From an uncultured Elusimicrobiales bacterium (GTDB taxonomy: Bacteria; Elusimicrobiota; Elusimicrobia; Elusimicrobiales; Elusimicrobiaceae), in the NCBI GenBank assembly GCA_944324685.1, contig CALUXG010000004.1:1-64000 (forward strand): a stretch of 64,000 bases of DNA, read 5' to 3'. The notes below the pieces were generated by a model. That model saw nothing but the letters and a program-made list of their open reading frames with translations, was not told the DNA's origin and did no database searches. Positions 26,262 to 34,089 of this stretch are shown one piece after another. The position numbers and the translations under genes are program-made. Every line of letters begins with the position of its first letter. Positions within the stretch are counted from its first letter, which is position 1.

Positions 26262-26782
26262 TTTACTGGCAGCTGTTTAAGACGTTTTTTAAGATAGGCC
26301 TGTTTAATTTCGGCGGCGGATATCCAATGATTTCGTTTATTCAAAATGAAGTCGTGTTTAAGCACGCGTGGCTGGGCACGGCTGAATTTACCGACATTGT
26401 GGCGGTCAGCCAAATGACTCCCGGACCTGTCGGCATTAATATGGCCACTTATACGGGATATGCCGCTGCTCAAGACGCTTGGGGGGCCGCCGTGGCCACG
26501 GCGGCGGTGTGTTTGCCGTCGTTTATTGTGATGATTCTGTTGACGCGTTTCTTTTTAACGCACCGGCATAATTTGAAGGTGCAGGCCGCATTTAAGGGTT
26601 TGCGGCTGGCTATTGTGGGATTGATTGCTTCCGCCGCATTGGTGCTGGTCAACGGAGAAAATTTTGTAGATTGGATCAGCGTGCTGATTTTCGGCCTTTC
26701 TTTTCTGGCGGTGTTCCGCTTCAAGTGCCATCCGATTCATCTTATCCTGCTGGCAGGCCTGTCCGGCTGGTTAATATATTAA
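26258..26782 (+). CDS. Chromate-type transporter, subunit 2 (short CHR)
   Basis: A 174-residue partner of the preceding CHR protein. Its N-terminus repeats the motif as FKIGLFNFGGGYPMISFIQNEVV, followed by DIVAVSQMTPGPVGINMATYTGY, which is the SQxTPGP signature of CHR domains. About five membrane segments are present. Tight overlap with subunit 1 indicates a heterodimer. No clear terminator follows; a dyad at 26862-26908 may serve. Confidence 0.88.
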   Translation: MIYWQLFKTFFKIGLFNFGGGYPMISFIQNEVVFKHAWLGTAEFTDIVAVSQMTPGPVGINMATYTGYAAAQDAWGAAVATAAVCLPSFIVMILLTRFFLTHRHNLKVQAAFKGLRLAIVGLIASAALVLVNGENFVDWISVLIFGLSFLAVFRFKCHPIHLILLAGLSGWLIY

Positions 26783-26861
26783 GAGCATATGTAAGAGAGC
26801 CGCTCCCATTCCCCTTGAAGGGAGGGGCTTGTTGCATTCTTTTGGAAGAAGGAAAATTCTT

Positions 26862-26908
26862 AAAAGTTAGGAGAAACTAAAAATATTTGTTAGTTTTGCC
26901 TAACTTTT
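26862..26908. repeat. Compound inverted repeat before an exported-protein gene
   Basis: AAAAGTTAGG at 26862-26871 pairs with CCTAACTTTT at 26899-26908. Inside, AAACTAA at 26874-26880 pairs with TTAGTTT at 26890-26896, leaving a 9-base loop. It covers the putative -35 region of the next promoter. It could be an operator or the terminator of the chr pair. Confidence 0.8.
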
Positions 26909-26916
26909 GCTATAAT
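26887..26916 (+). promoter_or_regulatory. Promoter of the 26937 gene
   Basis: TGCTATAAT is an extended -10 with consensus hexamer TATAAT at 26911-26916. TTGTTA at 26887-26892 is a possible -35 with an 18-base spacer. AAGGAGG and the ATG follow about 20 bases downstream. Confidence 0.65.
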
Positions 26917-26936
26917 ATAAATACAAGGAGGAAAAT

Positions 26937-27404
26937 ATGCAAAATCACACACTCATGAAAGTTTTATTTGTTCTTGTTGCATGCTGCGCAGTTCCTTTCG
27001 CGTGGGCTGTTCCCGCGCCTGTAGCACAGGAACAGGAAACGCTGCTGGCCAAAGAGCTGCAAAAAGCGGCCTTGCAGCAGCAATGGACGCAAACGCTTCA
27101 TTTGCTTACTTTGCAGAGTACGTGGGAACGCTGCGACGTGCTGGTGTCGCGCGCCCGCGCAAACGGCAAACCCAGAGTACGCGTGGTGAAACCGTGGACG
27201 TGCCGCCCCGTGAATACTTCGTGCAGCGCCGTTGCGGTCGGAGATAAAATTTTTGCGCCGGCCGCTTGCTTCTACGCCGCCAAAAAAGACGACCAAAGCT
27301 TGTCGCTTAAAGACAGCAAGGTTTTGTCTGAAGACGGCGTGTGGCATTCATTGGCGCAAAATTTCATTGGCAAGGCCAAGGATTTTGTGGTGTTTCAAAA
27401 ATGA
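26937..27404 (+). CDS. Small exported protein, function unknown
   Basis: A 155-residue protein with a signal peptide (FVLVACCAVPFAWAVP, cleavage around residue 25). The start is fixed by AAGGAGG five bases upstream. The mature part has an Ala/Gln-rich helix (about 30-60), four Cys (ERCDV, WTCRP, TSCSA, AACFY), likely in disulfides, and a C-terminal KDFVVFQK. I do not recognise the family. It has its own extended -10 promoter and terminator, so it is a single-gene unit. Confidence 0.75.
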   Translation: MQNHTLMKVLFVLVACCAVPFAWAVPAPVAQEQETLLAKELQKAALQQQWTQTLHLLTLQSTWERCDVLVSRARANGKPRVRVVKPWTCRPVNTSCSAVAVGDKIFAPAACFYAAKKDDQSLSLKDSKVLSEDGVWHSLAQNFIGKAKDFVVFQK

Positions 27405-27485
27405 AAAACATGGTTTTGGTCATGGGGTAAATCAGCGCGGTATGCGTAAATATGCATGGGGACCCGCGTTGCCTGAATGAAAACT

Positions 27486-27515
27486 ACGCCGCATCGTAAA
27501 GATGCGGCGTTTTTT
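27486..27515 (+). terminator. Terminator of the 26937 gene
   Basis: ACGCCGCATC at 27486-27495 pairs with GATGCGGCGT at 27501-27510, with loop GTAAA and a T-run to 27515. Confidence 0.92.
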
Positions 27516-27540
27516 CATGTTTTCGGCAATGATTTATCAC

Positions 27541-27567
27541 AAAAAATCCCCGCTGTTAAGAGCGGGG
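27541..27567 (-). terminator. Terminator of the MFS gene
   Basis: CCCCGCT at 27548-27554 pairs with AGCGGGG at 27561-27567. On the minus strand ATTTTTT follows, about 20 bases after the MFS stop. Confidence 0.88.
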
Positions 27568-27588
27568 GGTGTCGTCTAAAGCAAAAAA

Positions 27589-28821
27589 TTATATTTCCGC
27601 CGCGTCTTGCGCATAATAACGTATTAAACGTCCTTCAGCGCGGGCGGATTTAGCCGACAAATGCAGGAAAAGACATGCCGGAAGCAGAACGGCAATGCAG
27701 ACCAACACAGCTATTTTCAGCCCAAAAGCGTCGGAAATGTGGCCTATCAGGGCGGGAGACAGCGCATCGCCCAAAGCGTGAATGATAAAAATATTTACCG
27801 CAAACGCCATGGAACGAATTTTGCGGCTGCTCAAGGCCACCAAAGAAGCGCTGATGGGACCTTGCGGTAAAAAAATAAACACCATAGCCAGAAAAAAAGT
27901 AATAAGTGAAAAAGGCATGCGATGGCTTACTACTCCGGCACCGGCGAACGGGATCATTAAAATAAAGCTGGCGGCTATCACAATGAAATAGGCGTAATCC
28001 GTTTTTTTAAGTAAACGATCTGCCAGTTTGCCTCCCAAAAACGTACCCAGTGCGCCCGCCGCTATGACCATGCCTCCGAATACCAGACCCGCGCGGGCGA
28101 CGTCCATATCAAAAAAACGGTGGAAATAAGTGGGCATCCATGCGGACAATCCGCCCAGTACAAACGTTTGCATAGCGTGGGCCAGACACAGAAACAGAAA
28201 CGGTTTGTTTTTCAGTAAAGCCAAATATTGTCCCAGAGTGGGTTTTTTGCGATTGTCCAAATTGCGGTGTTCGCGGTCTTTGATAAGCATAAGGGCCAAA
28301 ACACCCAGTGCCAGCCCGGGCGCGCCGGCCAGCATAAACGCCGCCCGCCAACCCCACGAGGCGCCAATAAATCCTCCCAACAAATATCCCAAGGCGGCGC
28401 CGGCGGGCAGTGCCATGCCGAAATAGGCCAAAATGGTAGCGCGCTTTTTCTTAGGATATTGTTCCGCCAAGAAAGGCTGTGCAATCGTGGTAAAACCGCC
28501 CTCTCCTATGCCGGTAACCGCTCTTGCTCCCAGCAAGGAGGCATAGTTTCTGGCCCAACCGCTCAGACAGGTGGCCGCGCTCCATAAAACGGCGCTGGCG
28601 GCTATCCAGTATTGGCGGGGATGACGATCGGCAAAGAAACCCACTACCGGCGCATAGCACATATAGACCAGCATAAAAACGGAGGCCAAAGTTCCCAGCT
28701 GAAAATCCGTAATTTGCAAATCCTGCTGTATCAGCGGAAAAACGGAAAACAATACCTGTCTGTCTATGTAATTAAACAGGTTCAGCAAAAAGAGTATCCA
28801 AAATAAGCGTTTGGCGTTCAT
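27589..28821 (-). CDS. MFS transporter, Spinster-like
   Basis: A 410-residue major facilitator with 12 hydrophobic segments. The N-terminal LFLLNLFNYIDRQVLFSVFPLIQQDL resembles the Spinster branch, in which NYxDR is conserved, and the A-motif-like GFFADRHPRQYWI is in the first cytoplasmic loop. A second half with GGKLADRLLKK supports the duplicated MFS fold. Substrate unknown. No Shine-Dalgarno sequence is seen; a TAGAAT box lies 7 bases before the ATG, so the transcript may be nearly leaderless. Confidence 0.85.
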   Translation of the reverse strand: MNAKRLFWILFLLNLFNYIDRQVLFSVFPLIQQDLQITDFQLGTLASVFMLVYMCYAPVVGFFADRHPRQYWIAASAVLWSAATCLSGWARNYASLLGARAVTGIGEGGFTTIAQPFLAEQYPKKKRATILAYFGMALPAGAALGYLLGGFIGASWGWRAAFMLAGAPGLALGVLALMLIKDREHRNLDNRKKPTLGQYLALLKNKPFLFLCLAHAMQTFVLGGLSAWMPTYFHRFFDMDVARAGLVFGGMVIAAGALGTFLGGKLADRLLKKTDYAYFIVIAASFILMIPFAGAGVVSHRMPFSLITFFLAMVFIFLPQGPISASLVALSSRKIRSMAFAVNIFIIHALGDALSPALIGHISDAFGLKIAVLVCIAVLLPACLFLHLSAKSARAEGRLIRYYAQDAAEI

Positions 28822-28909
28822 TATTTGTATTCTATAAAATATAACGCGGCTGCGAGAGAGCGGGCGCGGGGAGATAGAAATTTATATAATAAGCCAAGGA
28901 GGAGTGATT

Positions 28910-29371
28910 ATGAAAAAAGGTTTTACTTTAGTTGAACTTTTAATCGTGATGGTGGTGGTAAGCGTGTTGGTAACTATTGCTTTGCCCGCGTATAAGACGG
29001 CCATGGAAAAAGGCCGCGCTTTGGAAGGCATAGCCAATGCCGAAGCGATAAGCGAAGCCATGAACGTATATTATATTCGCAATAACCTCAGTTACGGTAC
29101 GGCGCAAAACTTAAAAAATTTTGTGTTGGGCAGTGGTTCCGGCCAAGGCGTAGCCGGCATTACGCAAAGTAAATTTTTTGGCGATCCCACCATTACTCTG
29201 TCTGGAACCACACAGGCCAAAGTGGAGTATAAACGTCTGACCGGTCAGTACACGCTGACTTTTGTCAATCAAAACGGAAAAGTAACTTCCCGCACGTGTA
29301 CAAGCAATACGGCCATGGGAAAAAGATATTGCCGTGCCACCGGCTTAACCAGTATGTCCTCTTATAGATAG
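28910..29371 (+). CDS. Type IV pilin-like protein (short leader)
   Basis: A 153-residue pseudopilin or pilin. The prepilin leader is very short (MKKG), then FTLVELLIVMVVVSVLVTIALP with the invariant Glu at +5. The mature domain has a C-terminal Cys pair, CTSNTAMGKRYC, similar to that of the pilins at 34068 and 39636. AAGGAGG is upstream, so unlike those two genes it has a normal leader and no start-codon palindrome. The assembly machinery is not in this window. Confidence 0.9.
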   Translation: MKKGFTLVELLIVMVVVSVLVTIALPAYKTAMEKGRALEGIANAEAISEAMNVYYIRNNLSYGTAQNLKNFVLGSGSGQGVAGITQSKFFGDPTITLSGTTQAKVEYKRLTGQYTLTFVNQNGKVTSRTCTSNTAMGKRYCRATGLTSMSSYR

Positions 29372-29419
29372 AAAAAAGAGCTATCTTTTTTATTTTGTAC
29401 CCCCGTGTAAGCGGGGGTA
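29366..29419 (+). terminator. Terminator region between pilin and trmL
   Basis: AGATAG/CTATCT around 29366-29386 is followed by a T-rich run and would end the pilin transcript. A second hairpin, TACCCCCG at 29398-29405 with CGGGGGTA at 29412-29419, sits at the convergent trmL end. Confidence 0.65.
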
Positions 29420-29421
29420 AT

Positions 29422-29880
29422 TTATTTCTGGCGGTTTTGTCGTAAGGCTTCAAAAAGCGTAATAGCCGCGGAAGAAGACAGATTCAGCGAACGGACTGGA
29501 CCGGTCATGGGAATGGTAAAGAGTCTGTCTTCATAGAGTGTGTAAAACTCTTTAGGCAAACCGCAGGATTCCGCTCCGAAACACAGAAAACACCCGTCTG
29601 TAAAGCATGCGTCCCAATAATTTTGTTTTCCTTTGGTGGACATAAAAAACAATTGTTCTCTTGCGGGATGGTTTGTTTCTAAAAATTCTTCCCAACTTTC
29701 ATAGCGTCGGTAATCCAAATTCGGCCAGTAATCCAAACCGGAGCGCCGTATTTCTTTGGAAGCTATCTTAAATCCCAGTTTTCCCACCAAATGCAGACGT
29801 GTGCCGGTAGCCACACAGCTGCGGCCGATATTGCCGGTATTAAACGGGATTTCCGGATTAATCAGTACGATGTTAAGCAT
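29422..29880 (-). CDS. trmL: tRNA (cytidine/uridine-34 2'-O)-methyltransferase TrmL
   Basis: A 152-residue SPOUT-class methyltransferase that modifies the wobble ribose of tRNA-Leu. The start MLNIVLINPEIPFNTGNIGRSC is diagnostic, as are the knot motifs CFGAESCGLPKE and IPMTGPVRSLNLSSSAAITLFEALRQ. The ATG at 29880 is preferred over a TTG at 29886. There is no ribosome binding site, and TAAATT lies exactly 6 bases before the ATG, suggesting a leaderless transcript. Confidence 0.93.
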   Translation of the reverse strand: MLNIVLINPEIPFNTGNIGRSCVATGTRLHLVGKLGFKIASKEIRRSGLDYWPNLDYRRYESWEEFLETNHPAREQLFFMSTKGKQNYWDACFTDGCFLCFGAESCGLPKEFYTLYEDRLFTIPMTGPVRSLNLSSSAAITLFEALRQNRQK

Positions 29881-29915
29881 AATCAAAATTTATGTCATGG
29901 CGTAAACGCGTAAAA

Positions 29916-29982
29916 TTGCGGACGAAAAAAAGAAAATATGCTAATGCTGAAACATGAGCGAATTCTTTTTTCTCGTCCGCAA
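29916..29982. repeat. Long inverted repeat between trmL and glgP
   Basis: The 19 bases at 29916-29934 (TTGCGGACGA, then A6, then GAA) pair with 29963-29982, leaving a single bulged C at 29972 and a 28-base loop. It lies between the divergent trmL start and the end of glgP. It is unlike a classical terminator because the T/A run is in the middle of the stem. Confidence 0.8.
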
Positions 29983-30033
29983 AATTCTTTTTCCGCGGCA
30001 AGGAGCGTTGCGGCGATGCGCCAAAAGTTCGTC

Positions 30034-32592
30034 CTATTCTTCCCACCGCAGATACAGCGGCGTCAAAATATTAGGTATTTTGTCGTTGGCGGGCAGAATA
30101 CGCAAGGCATAATCCTGTCTGCCGCTGTTATAGGGAGAAATTTGCACCTCGTATATATAAGCTTCTCCGTCTTTGCCGGTGCAGATCATGTCCACGGCGT
30201 CTTCTTTTTCAATGTCGCCCAGCGTGCCGCGGGTTCCCAAATACAGTTCCGCCTGTATGTCTTTTGGTTCCAAACCTCCCAAAAACACGCGGGCTTTGAA
30301 GTTGATTTTATCTCCCATTAAAATGGCTTTGTCAAAAGCGGGCGTAGCATCCGTCACGCTGACTCTGTACCAATTATCGGCAATCTTTTTGCGCCAAGCG
30401 GCCACTTGTGCGGCATGGTCGTCTTGCGCCAGCAATTGACCGAAATTATGTGCGCCGATGTAAAATTTTTCGTAATATTCTTTGACCATGCGGTTGGTGT
30501 TGAATACGGGGGCGATTTCGCGTATGGATTTTTTCATCAGTGCCAGCCACGCGACGGAAAAGCCTTTGTCATTCTTAGCGTAATAAGCCGGTGCAATTTC
30601 TTGTTCCAGCAGATTATACAAAGACTCCGCTTCCACAGCGTCGCGTTCGGTGTCGGAGGCGTATTTTTCCGCGCCGCCTATGGACCAACCAAAGTCGCAT
30701 GGACCAACCTCATCCCACCAGCCGTCTAGAATAGACAGCATCAGCGCGCCGTTTACGGCCGCTTTCATGCCGGACGTGCCACTGGCTTCCATGGGACGTA
30801 TAGGATTGTTAAGCCATACGTCTACTCCCTGCACCATATAACGCGCGACGTTCATGCTGTAGTCTTCGATGAATACGATTTTGTTCTTAAAACGCGGATC
30901 GTTTTGGGTCAGGTTGTAAATGGTTTTAATAAACTCTTTGCCCATGGTGTCGGCGGGGTGGGCTTTGCCGGCAAAAACGAATTGCACGGGCCGCAGCGGA
31001 TTGTTGACGATTTTATCCAGCCGGTCCAAGTCCTTAAACAGCAGCGTGGCGCGTTTGTAGGTGGCAAAACGGCGTGCAAACCCAATGGTCAAAACATCCT
31101 GTTTCAGAATTTTGCTGGCTTTATTGACCGTCATCATGTCAAAACCTTGGCGTTTGAGCTGGTGTTTCGTGCGCCGCCGCGCCAGATTAATCAGCTTGGT
31201 TTTGCGCTGGGAATGCATGGACCAGAGTTCTTCGTCCGGAATATCAAACACTTTGTCCCATATCTTTTCATCGGAGGGGTCCACTTCTCCCATTTGGTTT
31301 CCGTTAAAAAGATATTTGCGGTACAAATCATTAATTTCATGCGATACCCATGACGCGCTGTGTATACCGTTGGTAATGCTGCCGATGGGCACTTCGTTTA
31401 TGGGCAGGCCGGGCCAGAGATTGTGCCACATTTCGCGGCTTACTTTTCCATGCAGTTTGGCTACGCCGTTGGCATAGGCGGTCAGCCGGAGCGCCAACAC
31501 CGTCATGCAGAACGTGGCGGAGTCGTGTTTTTCTTTTCCCAGCGCTAAAAAATCGTCCCAAGAAATGCCCATTTGCTGTGCATAATATTCCATATATTTG
31601 CGCACAAGCAGCGGATCAAAATGTTCATTTCCGGCAATGACGGGCGTGTGGGTGGTAAAAACGGAAGACGCCCAGACGATTTCTCTGGCCTGTGCAAAAT
31701 TTAATTTGCGCTGCTGCATAATGTCAATAATGCGTTGAATGAGCAAAAAAGCGCTGTGTCCTTCGTTGATGTGATACACCGTGGGATATTTGCCCATGGC
31801 GTTTAAGGCTTTAACGCCGCCGATGCCCAGCACCACTTCTTGGCGTATGCGGTTTTCGCGGTCTCCGCCGTAAAGTTTTTCGGTAATCAAACGTTGGGCG
31901 GGGGTGTTTTCCTGTAAATTCGTGTCCAGCAAATACAAGTCCGTCCGTCCCGTTTCCACGCGCCAAACGCAGGCTTTGACGGTTTCGTTAAATCCCAGCG
32001 GCACATCCACAATAATTTCTTTTCCGTCCTGCCCGCAAACGCGTTCTACGGCCATGTGCGCCCAGTCGTTATCGGGATATTCTTCGTTCTGCCAGCCCTC
32101 GCGGTTCAAAATTTGCTGCACATACCCTTTTTTGTAAAAGAGTCCTACGCCGATGATAGGCATGCCCAAATCGCTGGCGGATTTGATATGGTCTCCGGCC
32201 AACATTCCCAAACCGCCGGAATAAATGGGCAGGCCTTCTCCAATGCCGTATTCCATGGAAAAATACGCCGTCAGCATGTCGCCGTTTTCTTTCTTATGTT
32301 CTTTGTACCATGTGTGAGGATTGTTTTTGTAGTTGTAATAGGCTTCTTTTACCTTATTTACCTGTTCCACGAAAGCAGCGTCTCTGCTGAGTTCTTCCAA
32401 TCGTTTTTGAGGCACGCAGCCCAACATCCATTTCGGATTGCGGCGGGAAGCGGTCCAAAGATGCGGGTCAATTTGTACAAAAAGCAGGATGGCGGGCCAA
32501 TTCCACGTAAACCATAAATCGCTGGCCAATTCTTCTAAAAATTTGATATTTTCGGGCAGATTGGGCTGCACGGTAAAAGAATGGATTTTCAT
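30034..32592 (-). CDS. glgP: Alpha-glucan (glycogen) phosphorylase
   Basis: An 852-residue GT35 phosphorylase that releases glucose 1-phosphate from glycogen or maltodextrin. It belongs to the bacterial alpha-glucan phosphorylase branch: N-terminal FLEELASDLWFTWNWPA, AYFSMEYGIGEGLPIYSGGLGMLAGDH, HINEGHSAF, TTHTPVIAGNEHF, and the pyridoxal-phosphate Lys in ASGTSGMKAAVNG. An AAGGAG site and a good promoter precede it. It is likely to act with the GH57 enzyme at 53050 in alpha-glucan turnover. Confidence 0.96.
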   Translation of the reverse strand: MKIHSFTVQPNLPENIKFLEELASDLWFTWNWPAILLFVQIDPHLWTASRRNPKWMLGCVPQKRLEELSRDAAFVEQVNKVKEAYYNYKNNPHTWYKEHKKENGDMLTAYFSMEYGIGEGLPIYSGGLGMLAGDHIKSASDLGMPIIGVGLFYKKGYVQQILNREGWQNEEYPDNDWAHMAVERVCGQDGKEIIVDVPLGFNETVKACVWRVETGRTDLYLLDTNLQENTPAQRLITEKLYGGDRENRIRQEVVLGIGGVKALNAMGKYPTVYHINEGHSAFLLIQRIIDIMQQRKLNFAQAREIVWASSVFTTHTPVIAGNEHFDPLLVRKYMEYYAQQMGISWDDFLALGKEKHDSATFCMTVLALRLTAYANGVAKLHGKVSREMWHNLWPGLPINEVPIGSITNGIHSASWVSHEINDLYRKYLFNGNQMGEVDPSDEKIWDKVFDIPDEELWSMHSQRKTKLINLARRRTKHQLKRQGFDMMTVNKASKILKQDVLTIGFARRFATYKRATLLFKDLDRLDKIVNNPLRPVQFVFAGKAHPADTMGKEFIKTIYNLTQNDPRFKNKIVFIEDYSMNVARYMVQGVDVWLNNPIRPMEASGTSGMKAAVNGALMLSILDGWWDEVGPCDFGWSIGGAEKYASDTERDAVEAESLYNLLEQEIAPAYYAKNDKGFSVAWLALMKKSIREIAPVFNTNRMVKEYYEKFYIGAHNFGQLLAQDDHAAQVAAWRKKIADNWYRVSVTDATPAFDKAILMGDKINFKARVFLGGLEPKDIQAELYLGTRGTLGDIEKEDAVDMICTGKDGEAYIYEVQISPYNSGRQDYALRILPANDKIPNILTPLYLRWEE

Positions 32593-32619
32593 GTATTCTC
32601 CTTGGTTAAAGTATGTTCC

Positions 32620-32647
32620 ATTATATAAAAATTAAATCTGTACACAA
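32620..32647 (-). promoter_or_regulatory. Promoter of glgP
   Basis: On the minus strand TTGTGT (32642-32647) and TATAAT (32620-32625) are separated by 16 bases, with AAGGAG and the glgP ATG downstream. Confidence 0.65.
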
Positions 32648-32652
32648 GCGTC

Positions 32653-33699
32653 TTACAGCGAAATATGCAAAACGCCAAAATACACCACCATCAGCACCAC
32701 TCCCAGCGGTACGGCGGCTTTGGCCCACTCTTTGCTGGTAATCTGCAGTTTGGAAGCGCATATGATGTTGGGAATGTTTCCCGGGATTAACATGCCTCCG
32801 GAAATGATTAAGCTCATCAGCAGGAAAACCAGATTCCGCGTGGAGATGTCCGGCGTGATTTCAATGGCCGCCAGCGTGGCATTGTCCAAAATGGCGGACA
32901 GCGTATTAATGAAGTACAAAGCGTTTTCGGACAAATGAGCAATGGTCTGTACGGCCAGCGGCTTTAATCCGTCTCCCAACAAGACCAACGCCATGACGAA
33001 TAAATATACTTTGGCGGCACGTACAACGATGCTGGTCAGGGTGTGTTCTTCGCATCGGGCGTCTTGGGCTTGGGCATTATCCGCTCTTTTGATTCGCATA
33101 GCCAGTACGGCCAGCACGATATTTCCCGTCAAGACAAACCAGCCGAGGTGCTTGAGCAAGAACCAAAAGTCTGCATAATGAGGAGCGCCTTTGAGCTTGG
33201 ACAAGACGATCGTTCCCAGCGGTTCTCCTATGGAAGTTAATACGGCGCCCATGCCCACGGCGAAACAGCTGTATACCACCAGCTGTACGCGGCCTTTGCG
33301 GTCAATGGGCAGAAGCGGAATAATTTCAGCCAATATCAGTGCGGCGATAATGGCGGTAATGACGCTGGAAGTCATGCCCAACAAAAAAACAATGGCGGCC
33401 AGTGTGGCGCGCAGTCCGATGACGGATACCGTTTTGGCGGCTGCACGCTGTAAGGTGCGGTGAAACTGTTTGAACAGAAGACCTGCCACCAATACGGCTA
33501 ATGTGATTTTAATAGGGTCTTGCAGAGAAGTTTTTATTAACTCCCAACTCCACATGTTCGTAACGGATACGGCAATGACGCCGCAGGTGAACAAAAACGC
33601 TTCTAGGTTTTCTTCCGCTTTGTGTACGGTTAAAGGCAATATAAGTACGGATAAGATCAGCAAACATAACAAAACAATTTGCAAAACGGACAGTTCCAT
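32653..33699 (-). CDS. DUF1646 family putative cation transporter
   Basis: A 348-residue membrane protein with about ten hydrophobic segments. The N-terminal pattern (LPLTVHKAEENLEAFLFTCGVIAVSVTNMWSWELI) and GMTSSVITAIIAALILAE fit DUF1646, a family in the ion-transporter superfamily that includes NhaD and ArsB. GNIPNIICASKL near the C-terminus is also typical. The ATG at 33699 follows GGGAGGAG; an upstream in-frame start is less likely. Substrate not known; a sodium or other cation is inferred from the superfamily. Confidence 0.75.
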   Translation of the reverse strand: MELSVLQIVLLCLLILSVLILPLTVHKAEENLEAFLFTCGVIAVSVTNMWSWELIKTSLQDPIKITLAVLVAGLLFKQFHRTLQRAAAKTVSVIGLRATLAAIVFLLGMTSSVITAIIAALILAEIIPLLPIDRKGRVQLVVYSCFAVGMGAVLTSIGEPLGTIVLSKLKGAPHYADFWFLLKHLGWFVLTGNIVLAVLAMRIKRADNAQAQDARCEEHTLTSIVVRAAKVYLFVMALVLLGDGLKPLAVQTIAHLSENALYFINTLSAILDNATLAAIEITPDISTRNLVFLLMSLIISGGMLIPGNIPNIICASKLQITSKEWAKAAVPLGVVLMVVYFGVLHISL

Positions 33700-33790
33700 A
33701 ACTCCTCCCTGAAGCAAGTTTTCTTGTATTGTATGAAATTTTCATGTTCTTCGTCTGTAAATATTCTTTCGTTATTGGACATAAAAATAT

Positions 33791-33810
33791 TCCCGCGCAG
33801 CCGCGCGGGA
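33791..33810 (-). terminator. Terminator of tRNA-Glu
   Basis: TCCCGCGC at 33791-33798 pairs with GCGCGGGA at 33803-33810. On the minus strand it is followed by ATATTTTTA, just after the tRNA. Confidence 0.75.
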
Positions 33811-33819
33811 ATAAAAATA

Positions 33820-33893
33820 CGTCCCGTACGAGATTCGAACTCGTGATCTCCGCCTTGAGAGGGCGGCGTCCTAAACCGCTAGACGAACGGGAC
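33820..33893 (-). tRNA. tRNA-Glu (anticodon CTC)
   Basis: The minus strand folds into a cloverleaf with acceptor GTCCCGT/ACGGGAC, anticodon stem CCGCC/GGCGG and a seven-base loop CTCTCAA, giving anticodon CTC for GAG codons. The T-arm contains GTTCGAATC. Discriminator G. CCA is not encoded. Confidence 0.96.
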
Positions 33894-33970
33894 TGAACTT
33901 ATATATTTTAGCAAATTCTGCGCTTGACGCCTAATGATTCTGTTTTGGGAAAGATTTCCAGAAGTATGTC

Positions 33971-34047
33971 TATTGCACCGGAATATAATTCGCTCTTTTC
34001 TGTAAGCGGTGTCGGCAGGCAAATTAAAAGGGCTTGTATTGTTTTTT
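33971..34047 (+). repeat. Pilin upstream cassette, copy 1
   Basis: This region shares blocks with 39527-39621. A 17-base block TATTGCACCGGAATATA is identical (33971-33987 and 39527-39543). TAAGC-GTG-CGGC follows in both, then AAAAGGG and TTGTATTG before a poly-T run. The copies are 97 and 109 bases from the start codons, so the upstream DNA was duplicated with the gene. Confidence 0.8.
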
Positions 34048-34061
34048 TTTTTTGATAAATT
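34034..34061 (+). promoter_or_regulatory. Pilin promoter 1 with a 12-T tract in its spacer
   Basis: TTGTAT at 34034-34039 and TAAATT at 34056-34061 flank a 16-base spacer that contains 12 consecutive T (34042-34053). The -10 box ends 6 bases before the ATG, so the start of transcription is predicted at 34068, the first base of the ATG. Confidence 0.5.
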
Positions 34062-34089
34062 TTGTTCATGAACAAAATTTATCAAAAAA
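34048..34089. repeat. 42-bp perfect palindrome centred on the pilin start codon
   Basis: The 21 bases from 34048 to 34068 are the exact reverse complement of 34069-34089, with no loop. The core right arm starts TGAACAAAATTTATCA. The centre is TTCA|TGAA, so the ATG at 34068-34070 is at the dyad axis. The N-terminal codons (MNKIY) lie in the right arm. A near copy is at 39622-39651. Confidence 0.95.

Noticed and set aside
33971-33987. Sigma-54 promoter upstream of the pilin (TTGCACCGGAATATA)
   Set aside because: The GG and GC elements of a -24/-12 promoter are not present at the right spacing.
33879-34085. Minus-strand frame starting in the first pilin palindrome
   Set aside because: The palindrome creates an ATG on both strands; this frame runs into tRNA-Glu and encodes nothing recognisable.
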